From an uncultured Erythrobacteraceae bacterium (GTDB taxonomy: Bacteria; Pseudomonadota; Alphaproteobacteria; Sphingomonadales; Sphingomonadaceae), in the NCBI GenBank assembly GCA_950071875.1, contig CATMNW010000177.1, positions 1 to 5,704 of the forward strand: a stretch of DNA of 5,704 nt, read 5' to 3'. Positions within the stretch are counted from its first letter, which is position 1. Each line of letters starts with the position of its first letter. The notes under the pieces were generated by a model. That model was not told the origin of the DNA. It worked only from the letters and a program-made list of their open reading frames with translations, and made no database searches. This document shows positions 1 to 5,703 of this stretch, piece by piece. The position numbers were made by a program, and so were the translations under genes.

Positions 1-1
1 C

Positions 2-325
2 ACGGTGGTCGGCTCGGCGATCCTCGATTTCGTCTCGCACCCGCTGGGTCTTGCGATCGCGATCGACGAGGAAGGTCAGAACGACACACTCGCCAAACGC
101 CGCGACAAGAGCCTTTCTAGCGTCGGCATCGAAGTCTTCCGCATACCCGCTGCGACCATCCTCGCCGATGTCGAGGAGGCGATGAAGCCGATCTTCGCCG
201 CCATGAACGCACGCTACCGCGACAAGCAGACCGCGCGCCGCGAACACCAGGCGAAATACGGACCGACACCGCGCCGCCCCCGCACGCCTCAACGAGACGG
301 CAACCGGGAAAGACCGCGCCGATGA
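2..325 (+). CDS. DUF559-like nuclease-fold protein, 5' end cut off by window
   Basis: The frame is open to the left edge, so this is the C-terminal part of a longer gene; the GTG at 5 is probably internal. Numbering from that GTG, residues 6-60 follow the pattern of DUF559/Vsr-like PD-(D/E)xK proteins: a strand with LDF (7-9), a hydrophobic strand ending in ID (20-21), an RRD-containing helix (about 31-33), a VGIEVFRI strand (39-46) and a final helix. DUF559 proteins normally read I/V-E-I/L/V-D-G with a following His; here the Glu is Ala19 and the His is missing, so nuclease activity is doubtful. Residues 69-106 form an Arg/Lys/Pro-rich tail, possibly nucleic-acid binding (inference). The stop overlaps the next start by 4 bases (ATGA, 322-325), placing the gene in the suf transcription unit. 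DUF2726 is a related alternative family. Its role here is unknown. Confidence 0.72.
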   Translation, partial: TVVGSAILDFVSHPLGLAIAIDEEGQNDTLAKRRDKSLSSVGIEVFRIPAATILADVEEAMKPIFAAMNARYRDKQTARREHQAKYGPTPRRPRTPQRDGNRERPRR

Positions 326-657
326 AACGCTTAGCTTTTGCCTGCGCCCTTGCAACGTTGATCGCCGCGCCCGCATTTGCGCAGAAAGATCTTGCACCGG
401 ATCTCGCCGAATCACGCCTTAATGGCTGTTTGCTGGCCGGTTCGTCGGCCGCGCCGCGCAGTGGTCTGCGTGATGCGGTGGTTTCTCTGCGTGCGCTCTG
501 CGCGCCACAGATCAAACGTGTCTCTGCCGATCGCGTGGCGGCGGCAGCACACGGTCTATCGGGGGCCTCGCGGAAAGAGGCTGAAAGCCAAGCCATTCGC
601 AAACTCAACGACGAGATCGCGCTCGTCATCGCAAAATATACCGGACTGACACTCTGA
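322..657 (+). CDS. Small Sec-exported hypothetical protein ahead of sufC
   Basis: This gene encodes 111 residues. The N-terminus is a clear signal peptide: positive residues 2-3 (KR), a hydrophobic core over about 4-16, and a PAFA-Q cleavage site after Ala20. There is no lipobox, so a soluble periplasmic protein of about 91 residues is expected. The mature part has two cysteines, Cys36 and Cys60, which could form a disulfide in the periplasm (inference), and a helical C-terminus with a KLNDEIALVIAKY stretch (93-105). No domain is recognised. The ATG overlaps the preceding stop (ATGA), with only a weak GGGAAAG upstream at 306-312, so translation probably depends on coupling. The stop lies one base before the sufC start. 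An exported protein inside a cytosolic Fe-S operon is unexpected, and its function is unknown. Confidence 0.75.
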   Translation: MKRLAFACALATLIAAPAFAQKDLAPDLAESRLNGCLLAGSSAAPRSGLRDAVVSLRALCAPQIKRVSADRVAAAAHGLSGASRKEAESQAIRKLNDEIALVIAKYTGLTL

Positions 658-658
658 C

Positions 659-1408
659 ATGCTGAAAATAGACAATCTTCACGCCGAAATCGACGGCAAG
701 ACCATCCTCAACGGACTTTCCCTGACCATACCTGCCGGGGAGGTTCATGCGATCATGGGCCCCAACGGCGCGGGCAAATCGACTCTGGCTTATGTGCTCG
801 GCGGCCGCCCGGGCTACGAGGTCACCGCCGGTTCGGTCGAGTTCAACGGGCAGGACCTGCTCGATCTCGAACCGCACGAGCGTGCGGCGGCGGGCCTTTT
901 TCTCGGCTTCCAGTATCCGGTCGAGATTCCCGGCGTCTCCAACCTCCAGTTCCTGCGCGAGGCGCTGAACTCGCAGCGCAAAGCTCGTGGTGAAGAAGCG
1001 CTCACCGGCGGCGAGTTCCTCAAGCTCGCGAAGGACAAGGCAGGCCTGCTCAAGCTCGACCCCGAAATGCTCAAGCGCCACGTCAATGTCGGCTTTTCCG
1101 GCGGCGAGAAGAAGCGGGCAGAGATGGTCCAGATGGGTATTCTCGACCCGCAATTCGCCGTGCTGGACGAAACCGATAGCGGCCTCGACATCGACGCGTT
1201 GCGCGTGGTCGGCGAGGGCATAAATGCGATCATGCGCGATCCCGCCAAGGGCGTCCTGCTGATTACGCACTACCAGCGTCTGCTCGAGGTGGTGAAGCCG
1301 GACAAGGTATCGATCCTGTCCAAGGGCCGGATCGTCCACACGGGCGGGCCCGAGCTCGCACAGCGCCTCGAGAACGAAGGTTACGATGCGGTGATGGCCG
1401 ATGCCTGA
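659..1408 (+). CDS. sufC: Fe-S cluster assembly ATPase SufC
   Basis: SufC is the ABC-type ATPase of the cytosolic SufBCD scaffold; its ATP hydrolysis drives the SufB-SufD rearrangement needed for cluster building. The 249-residue length matches the family (E. coli about 248). Visible motifs are Walker A GPNGAGKST (34-42), Q-loop Gln85 in FQYP, ABC signature FSGGEKKR (146-153), Walker B with D-loop AVLDETDSGLD (167-177) and switch His204 in ITHYQR. The DETDSGLD form and the FSGGEKKR signature are typical of SufC rather than of transporter ATPases. There is no membrane domain. The ATG follows the previous stop by one base and has no clear Shine-Dalgarno, suggesting coupled translation. The 3' end overlaps sufD by 8 bases. 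All key residues are present, so the protein should be active. Confidence 0.97.
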   Translation: MLKIDNLHAEIDGKTILNGLSLTIPAGEVHAIMGPNGAGKSTLAYVLGGRPGYEVTAGSVEFNGQDLLDLEPHERAAAGLFLGFQYPVEIPGVSNLQFLREALNSQRKARGEEALTGGEFLKLAKDKAGLLKLDPEMLKRHVNVGFSGGEKKRAEMVQMGILDPQFAVLDETDSGLDIDALRVVGEGINAIMRDPAKGVLLITHYQRLLEVVKPDKVSILSKGRIVHTGGPELAQRLENEGYDAVMADA

Positions 1409-2159
1409 GGCAGCGGAACTTCCGACACGCCGAGAGGAGGGCTGGCGTTATTCGCGCGTCGAGCGCCTCCAGGGCGAGAATCTCGACAATTGGCGCATCA
1501 TCGATGTGGCGGCTGGCGAGAGCTTTCGCGACACGCTGGTTATCGCTGACGGCGACGAGACTAAGCCGACCGAACTGCACCGTTGGCGCGTGACCGTAGG
1601 CGAGGGTGCACGGTGCGAGGTTTTCGCAGTGCTTTCGTCGGCAGAATTTGCGCGACTGGAAGTCGAGGTGACACTCGGCAAGGGCGCGCATTTCGAGCTC
1701 GGCGGCATAACCGTCGGCGGTCGCGAGACAGTGCGCGAAATTGTCACTCGCACCGTCCATGCCGAACCGGAAGGCACCAGTAACCAGACGGTGCGCGCGG
1801 TCCACTGGGGTCACGGTACGGGCAATTTCCTCGGCAATATCGACGTGGTGCGCCATGCGCAGAAAACCGATGCGGCACAGGATTTCAAGGGCCTGCTGCT
1901 CGAGAAGGGCGCGAGCGTAAATGCCGTGCCGCAGCTAGAGATTTTTGCCGATGACGTGAAATGCGCCCACGGCGCCAGCGTCGGCCAGCTGGATGAGACT
2001 GCGCGCTTCTATATGGCTGCCCGCGGGTTGTCTCCGGACCTATCCCGCCGCCTGCTTGTGCAGGCCTTCCTAGGCGATGCGCTGGTTTCGCTCGAGGACG
2101 ACGATCTGCGCGAAGCGATGATGGTCCATGCGCTCGACAAGGTGGACAAAGCGTTGTGA
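1401..2159 (+). CDS. sufD: Fe-S cluster assembly scaffold subunit SufD (compact form)
   Basis: SufD pairs with SufB on two SufC subunits to form the SufBC2D scaffold and helps iron entry. The 252-residue product has the SufB/SufD beta-helix core. An N-terminal EGWRYSRVERL segment (13-23) is followed by strand-rich sequence with an HWGHGTGNFLGNIDVVRHAQ region (about 135-154), then the hallmark VPQLEIFADDVKCAHGASVG (176-195) and a C-terminal helical part. Cys188 and His190 sit in the KCAHGASVG motif, where E. coli SufD has the His (His360) implicated at the SufB-SufD interface. E. coli SufD is about 423 residues, so much of the N-terminal region is missing; the frame shows no break, and short SufD proteins are normal in this group as far as I know. 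The start lies within the end of sufC and the stop overlaps sufS. Confidence 0.93.
   Translation: MPEAAELPTRREEGWRYSRVERLQGENLDNWRIIDVAAGESFRDTLVIADGDETKPTELHRWRVTVGEGARCEVFAVLSSAEFARLEVEVTLGKGAHFELGGITVGGRETVREIVTRTVHAEPEGTSNQTVRAVHWGHGTGNFLGNIDVVRHAQKTDAAQDFKGLLLEKGASVNAVPQLEIFADDVKCAHGASVGQLDETARFYMAARGLSPDLSRRLLVQAFLGDALVSLEDDDLREAMMVHALDKVDKAL
2139..2145 (+). promoter_or_regulatory. Ribosome binding site supporting the sufS GTG start
   Basis: AAGGTGG lies inside the end of sufD, 10 bases before the GTG at 2156. It supports use of that GTG in the GTGA overlap. The nearest later in-frame ATG is about 43 codons on and would remove conserved sequence. Confidence 0.45.
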
Positions 2160-3373
2160 GCGAAGCTGCGACCCTGACACGGAAAGCGGATTTTCCCGGG
2201 CTTCTGACCGCCGACGGGAAGCCTTGGCACTATCTCGATACGGCGGCTTCCGCGCAGAAGCCGCAACCGGTGGTCGATGCGATGACGCGCGCCCTGGGTA
2301 AAGACTACGCCACCGTCCATCGCGGCGTATATTCACGAAGTGCCGAAATGACCCTCGGCTATGAGTCGGCTCGCAAGCGCGTTGCCGGGTTCATGGGCGC
2401 CGCTTCCGAAAACGAAATTGTCTTCGTGCGGGGCGCGACGGAGGCGATCAACCTTGTCGCATCCAGCTGGGGCATGGCCAATATCGGCGAGGGTGATCGT
2501 ATCGTCCTTTCCATGCTCGAGCATCACTCGAATATCGTACCCTGGCAGATGGTCGCCGAGCGCACCGGCGCGCACATCGACGTCTGCCCGCTGACCGAAG
2601 ACCACCAGATCGACCTTGGCGCACTCGAAGCGTTGCTCACACCGCGTACCAAACTGGTTTCGCTGGCGCATGTCTCCAACGTGCTTGGCGGTGTGCTCGA
2701 CGCGCGCGCGGCGGCGGAAATTGCGCATTCTGTCGGCGCGAAGATCATGCTCGACGGCTGCCAGGCCGCGCCGCGCATGGCGCTCGACATGGCCGCGCTC
2801 GATTGTGATTTCTATGCGTTCTCGGGTCACAAGATCTACGGCCCGACAGGCATTGGTGTTTTGTGGGCGCGCCAGGAGATCCTGGACAGCATGCTGCCGT
2901 ATCAGGGCGGCGGTGCGATGATCGACCAAGTGACCTTCGAGAAAACCACTTACGCCCCGCCGCCGCAGCGATTTGAAGCGGGCACTCCCATGATTACCGA
3001 AGGGATCGCGCTGCACGCGGCGATTGACTACGTTGATGCCTTGGGTCCCGACCGCCTGTTCGCGCATGAAAGCGGGCTCGCAAAATGCCTGCGCGACGAA
3101 CTGCGCGCGATGAATTCGGTCACGCTGTTCGGGCCGGATGAAAGCGCCGGCATCGTCAGTTTCGCGATCGAGGGGGTTCACCCGCACGATCTCGGCACCA
3201 TATTGGATGAAGAGAATGTGGCGATCCGGGCCGGGCACCACTGCGCGCAGCCGCTGATGGACTATCTCGGCGTTACCGCTACCGCCCGTGCGAGTTTCGG
3301 GCTGTACTCCGACGAAAGCGATATTGCCGCGCTTCTGCGCGGTATCGAAAGGACCCAGAGGATCTTCGGATGA
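2156..3373 (+). CDS. sufS: Cysteine desulfurase SufS
   Basis: SufS is a PLP enzyme of aminotransferase class V (group II desulfurase) that converts L-cysteine to L-alanine and holds the sulfur as a persulfide for the scaffold. The 405-residue length matches E. coli SufS (406). Visible residues are His123 in the EHHSN segment that stacks on PLP, Asp200 and Gln203 in LDGCQA, the Schiff-base Lys226 in SGHKIYGPTG, the persulfide Cys363 in RAGHHCAQP and Arg378 in ARASFGLY, which binds the substrate carboxylate. Group II enzymes need a sulfur acceptor such as SufE or SufU; neither is in the window. The start is GTG at 2156, overlapping the sufD stop as GTGA, with AAGGTGG at 2139-2145 as a plausible ribosome binding site. 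The active site looks intact. Confidence 0.97.
   Translation: MSEAATLTRKADFPGLLTADGKPWHYLDTAASAQKPQPVVDAMTRALGKDYATVHRGVYSRSAEMTLGYESARKRVAGFMGAASENEIVFVRGATEAINLVASSWGMANIGEGDRIVLSMLEHHSNIVPWQMVAERTGAHIDVCPLTEDHQIDLGALEALLTPRTKLVSLAHVSNVLGGVLDARAAAEIAHSVGAKIMLDGCQAAPRMALDMAALDCDFYAFSGHKIYGPTGIGVLWARQEILDSMLPYQGGGAMIDQVTFEKTTYAPPPQRFEAGTPMITEGIALHAAIDYVDALGPDRLFAHESGLAKCLRDELRAMNSVTLFGPDESAGIVSFAIEGVHPHDLGTILDEENVAIRAGHHCAQPLMDYLGVTATARASFGLYSDESDIAALLRGIERTQRIFG
3357..3362 (+). promoter_or_regulatory. Ribosome binding site of the DUF59/SufT gene
   Basis: AGAGGA within the last codons of sufS, 7 bases before the ATG at 3370. It is the clearest Shine-Dalgarno in the operon and fixes the start at the ATGA overlap. 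Confidence 0.6.
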
Positions 3374-3870
3374 ACGACGATCAGGAACAGGAATTCATCG
3401 CGGCGCCTTCGCCTGCAGATACCGTTGTCGGCAAACCGCCGCGCGCGCGGGTCGAAGACGCCGTGGACCCGGACGAAACCCCGCGCGCGACGATGGAGCG
3501 CAAGCGCGACTATCTCGAGGGCTTCCTTGCCAAGAAACCCGAGGAAGCGGCTGTGGTAGGTCCAGGGGGCCAATTGCAGCAGGCGGTGATCGATGCGCTT
3601 AAGGAAATCTACGACCCGGAAATTCCGGTGAACATCTACGATCTTGGCCTGATCTACGGTGTCGAGGTCGATGATGAGAGCGATGTCACTGTCACCATGA
3701 CGCTGACCACCCCGCATTGCCCGGTTGCGGAAACCATGCCCGGCGAAGTGGAACTGCGCGCAGCCTCTGTGCCGGGAGTTCGCGATGCGGAGGTCAATCT
3801 GGTGTGGGATCCGCCATGGGGCCCGGATAAAATGACCGATGAAGCGCGTCTCGAACTGGGGATGCTGTGA
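3370..3870 (+). CDS. sufT: DUF59/MIP18-family SUF assembly protein (SufT-type)
   Basis: The product has 166 residues. Residues 67-166 form a DUF59 (MIP18/PaaD-like) domain: IYDPEIPVNIYDLGLIYGV (80-98), a TMTLTTPHCP strand (109-118) with the conserved Cys117, and a C-terminal DPPWGPDKMTDEARLELGM segment (147-165). DUF59 proteins in suf operons (SufT, the SUF-system family of TIGR02945 as I recall it) act in cytosolic Fe-S maturation, probably in cluster delivery to targets rather than assembly itself. Residues 1-66 are charged and proline-rich, look disordered, and are longer than in the minimal family of about 100 residues. The ATG overlaps the sufS stop (ATGA) and has a good AGAGGA site 7 bases upstream, so it is probably translated efficiently. 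The sufT symbol follows common usage for this position. Confidence 0.9.
   Translation: MNDDQEQEFIAAPSPADTVVGKPPRARVEDAVDPDETPRATMERKRDYLEGFLAKKPEEAAVVGPGGQLQQAVIDALKEIYDPEIPVNIYDLGLIYGVEVDDESDVTVTMTLTTPHCPVAETMPGEVELRAASVPGVRDAEVNLVWDPPWGPDKMTDEARLELGML
3858..3862 (+). promoter_or_regulatory. Ribosome binding site deciding the sufA start
   Basis: GGGGA within the end of the DUF59 gene lies 7 bases before the ATG at 3870 but only 4 before the alternative GTG at 3867. The normal spacing favours the ATG. Confidence 0.5.
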
Positions 3871-4229
3871 TGAGCGAGACCACCACCCGCCCGGCACCCA
3901 GGGCCGCCGTTATCCTGACCCCCTCTGCCGAACAGCGCGTGGCCGATCTCATGGCCAAGGCGCCGGATGATGCGATCGGGGTGAAGCTTTCGACCCCGCG
4001 ACGGGGCTGTTCTGGCCTCGCCTATTCCGTCGACTACGTGACCGAGGAAGCAAAGTTCGACGAGAAGATCGAAACGCCCGGCGGGGTTTTCTACATCGAC
4101 GGTGCCAGCGTCCTTTACCTCGTCGGCAGCACCATGGATTGGGTAGAGGATGACTTTACCGCAGGCTTCGTGTTCGAAAATCCCAATGCGAAAGGCGCAT
4201 GCGGCTGCGGCGAGTCCTTCATGGTTTGA
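3870..4229 (+). CDS. sufA: A-type Fe-S carrier protein SufA (HesB/IscA family)
   Basis: This is an A-type carrier that accepts Fe-S clusters from the scaffold and passes them to apo-proteins in the cytosol. From the ATG at 3870 it has 119 residues. The three family cysteines are present: Cys47 in RRGCSGLAYSVDYV (45-58), and Cys111 and Cys113 in the C-terminal NPNAKGACGCGESF (104-117). An in-frame GTG lies directly before this ATG (3867), giving a GTGATG junction that overlaps the previous stop by 4 bases (GTG) or 1 base (ATG). The ATG is preferred because GGGGA at 3858-3862 is 7 bases away; the GTG would add one residue. Position at the end of the suf cluster supports SufA over IscA or ErpA, though these paralogues are close. 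Confidence 0.93.
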   Translation: MSETTTRPAPRAAVILTPSAEQRVADLMAKAPDDAIGVKLSTPRRGCSGLAYSVDYVTEEAKFDEKIETPGGVFYIDGASVLYLVGSTMDWVEDDFTAGFVFENPNAKGACGCGESFMV

Positions 4230-4269
4230 TACGGCCATTTCCGGCTGCAAATCCGCCTGCCGTACGCTT

Positions 4270-4305
4270 CCGGTGCTCTCGGACTTGAAGTCCGCTGCGC
4301 ATCGG
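4270..4305 (+). terminator. Two-part stem-loop after sufA, candidate terminator
   Basis: The structure lies 41 bases after the sufA stop, between convergent genes. The inner hairpin pairs 4280-4284 with 4290-4294 (CGGAC/GTCCG, with two more possible pairs inside). The outer stem pairs 4270-4276 (CCGGTGC) with 4299-4305 (GCATCGG): seven pairs, one of them G-U on the plus-strand transcript. A small internal loop separates the two stems. The G-U pair becomes a C-A mismatch on the other strand, which favours action on the suf transcript. The following TTCTCGTT is only weakly T-rich, so this is not a classical intrinsic terminator; it might instead protect the mRNA 3' end. The rest of 4230-4388 shows no convincing gene. 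Confidence 0.4.
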
Positions 4306-4388
4306 TTCTCGTTCAGGCGAATTTTGTCCGATGTACACCGGCGGTTCCGCTCGAAACTGAATCGCCTCAGCGCTTCCGCGCGCCGTTC

Positions 4389-5318
4389 TTATCCCTCGGC
4401 GAGGAAGTCGAGCAGGGCGCGCTCGTATTCGTCGACCTGGCCATTTGCTTCGATGCGGGCGTTCAGCCACTCATGCTCCGGAAGCGTTACTTCGCGAGCT
4501 TTGGCTACGCCGTCTTCGCGTGAAATCGGTTCGGCTTTCTTGCCGAAAACTCTTCCCAAGACATTGGGAGATTCCTTGGCCATCCGGCCCAAGAACCCGC
4601 CCACGCTGACCGTGGTATCGTTCATGAATGCCTGCAGTTCAGATGCGCGTTCGCGGCTGATTTGTGCATTCGGGTCACTGTATCCCTGCAGGTAATTGGC
4701 GACGCCCTGCACGAAAAGCTGCCTCCACTCGGGCGCGTTATCGGCACCCAGAGTGGCATCTTTCAGGCGGAAGAGCATATCGGCTTCCTTGCGCCCGACA
4801 GCACCCGGGCGTTCGCTGGCAGGAGCGAAGACGGCGCGGCGCAGCAGCTTCGCTTCGGTTGCATTGACGTTACCCGCTTCCAGCTTGCCGCCACCGCGTG
4901 TCGGGCCGGTGCCTTCGAGCACGGCCAGTTCCATTTGCGATATGGCGTAATCCTTCAGCGCAGATGGCACGTTCTGCGCACGCTCGAAGACGCGCACCAG
5001 CAGTTCGATCTCGGCCATCGAACCAAGCTGTCCGTCCTCATCTATTTGTTCCATCAGCCAGGCCGCGTTTTCCGCATCGACATAGCCCTTCGGAGCGCGC
5101 TGGTTGACGACATATTCGCCTAGAGCTTCCACGAAGAAATCGACCCATTCGTCGCTCTTCGTGCAGAGCTGTCGATTAAGAGCAAAAATGGCCTCGGCCT
5201 CGGCCTGCGAAATACGTCCGTCGGGCCACGCTTCGCGTCGCAAAGCCAGCACGTCTTCGCCGGAAATCGCGCCGTCTGCGCCGACCTTCTTCGCCAACTG
5301 GCCGAAATGCACGCTCAT
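4389..5318 (-). CDS. Uncharacterised helical protein with internal duplication, TerB-like pattern
   Basis: The product has 309 residues, no signal peptide and no membrane segment, so it is predicted cytosolic. It is mainly helical and built from two related units, about 14-111 and 149-308. Matching points, in order, are G16-A-I / G149-N-V, L26-R-R / L159-R-R, E40-A..I-F / E178-A..L-F, E57-W with F62-V and Y69 / E197-W with F202-V and Y209, and W87-L..I92...G96-Q / W284-L..I289...G293-Q. Unit 2 carries an extra Gly/Lys-rich stretch at about 225-280. Repeated D/N-G-x-I/L/V turns (DGAIS 15-19, DGRIS 33-37, EDGQL 94-98, NGQV 292-295) resemble TerB-like or degenerate EF-hand elements; the full set of EF-hand acidic ligands is absent. 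The ATG at 5318 has GAGG 10 bases upstream. The gene is convergent with the suf operon. Function unknown; I recall similar hypothetical proteins in sphingomonads. Confidence 0.85.
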   Translation of the reverse strand: MSVHFGQLAKKVGADGAISGEDVLALRREAWPDGRISQAEAEAIFALNRQLCTKSDEWVDFFVEALGEYVVNQRAPKGYVDAENAAWLMEQIDEDGQLGSMAEIELLVRVFERAQNVPSALKDYAISQMELAVLEGTGPTRGGGKLEAGNVNATEAKLLRRAVFAPASERPGAVGRKEADMLFRLKDATLGADNAPEWRQLFVQGVANYLQGYSDPNAQISRERASELQAFMNDTTVSVGGFLGRMAKESPNVLGRVFGKKAEPISREDGVAKAREVTLPEHEWLNARIEANGQVDEYERALLDFLAEG

Positions 5319-5328
5319 CTGGATCGAA

Positions 5329-5332
5329 CCTC
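5329..5332 (-). promoter_or_regulatory. Ribosome binding site of the 309-residue protein gene
   Basis: GAGG on the minus strand, 10 bases before the ATG at 5318. It is short and spaced a little widely, but it supports that start. No clear -35/-10 pair was seen in 5319-5379, so the gene may be read from the upstream minus-strand gene. Confidence 0.4.
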
Positions 5333-5379
5333 GTCTAATTAAGGTCCGGAAATGCTAGCGCGGTTTGCTTAAGACGGGG

Positions 5380-5703
5380 TTAGCGCCGCAATGCCCTGAC
5401 GCAGTTGGCACGGTCCACGTCCAGGCCATCGCTTGCCCTCCGCGCATCGACATAGGTCGCACTGGGCTCACCACGGGGTTCGAGGGGATAAAGATAGACG
5501 TCGAGAACACAGGCATCGCCCGCGAACTGCAGCTTGCGCGCGTCGCCTTCCTTCACCGTCAGGCGCGGCGGACCGAACAGGTTTGCAAGCGCGGTTTCGT
5601 TCTTGCCAATGACATTTTCCAACCCCGGGACATTCATCACCCGTGGCGCGCGAAAAGCCTGTGTGCTCGGCGCGACCTGCACTTCCTGCGGCGGGGGCGT
5701 GAC
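5380..5703 (-). CDS. Uncharacterised protein, C-terminal part, possible envelope protein
   Basis: The frame is open to the right edge; the visible C-terminal part has 107 residues, and the GTG at 5682 is probably internal because the reading frame continues upstream through a Pro-rich stretch (TPPPQE). Counted from the edge, residues 27-60 read as a conserved-looking region with GLENVIGKNETAL (27-39), LFGPPRL (42-48) and EGDARKLQF (52-60), followed by CVLDVYLYP (65-73) and an end at NCVRALRR. Cys65 and Cys101 could form a disulfide. A Pro-rich lead into a small alpha/beta domain with an FG-P turn is typical of exported proteins or lipoproteins (a BamE/SmpA-like layout is one possibility), but the N-terminus that would prove export is outside the window. 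It lies 61 bases upstream of the 309-residue gene on the same strand, so co-transcription is possible. Confidence 0.75.
   Translation of the reverse strand, partial: VTPPPQEVQVAPSTQAFRAPRVMNVPGLENVIGKNETALANLFGPPRLTVKEGDARKLQFAGDACVLDVYLYPLEPRGEPSATYVDARRASDGLDVDRANCVRALRR

Noticed and set aside
626..1339. A 237-codon minus-strand frame opposite sufC
   Set aside because: It is antisense to a certain sufC with all ABC motifs, and it has no domain or ribosome binding site of its own.
1263..1856. A 197-codon minus-strand frame across the sufC/sufD junction
   Set aside because: It overlaps two real genes, and its sequence is explained by codon bias in the opposite strand.
2333..3241. A 302-codon open frame on the minus strand opposite sufS
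   Set aside because: It lies wholly opposite an intact sufS with every catalytic residue. Its composition is that of a reverse-strand shadow in GC-rich DNA and it shows no recognisable motif.
3262..4250. Two overlapping minus-strand frames opposite the sufS end, the DUF59 gene and sufA
   Set aside because: All three plus-strand genes are supported by family motifs; the antisense frames have none.
4315..4367. Inverted repeat AGGCGA / TCGCCT in the convergent gap
   Set aside because: Only six pairs with a loop of about 41 bases and no T-run; easily expected by chance at this GC content.
4370..4381. Small GCGC-TTCC-GCGC hairpin just after the minus-strand gene stop
   Set aside because: It has only four pairs and no T-run on the minus-strand side, so it cannot be supported as a terminator.
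4219..4470. A minus-strand frame covering the sufA end and the convergent gap
   Set aside because: It is very Arg-rich and low in complexity, it runs into the end of the 309-residue gene in another frame, and no homology is recognised.
4662..5123. A 153-codon plus-strand frame inside the minus-strand 309-residue gene
   Set aside because: The minus-strand frame has a coherent internal repeat structure and a ribosome binding site; the plus-strand frame has neither.
5319..5379. Possible promoter for the 309-residue gene (AT-rich TAATTA near 5336-5341)
   Set aside because: No -35 element at a normal distance could be matched, so a promoter call would be guesswork.
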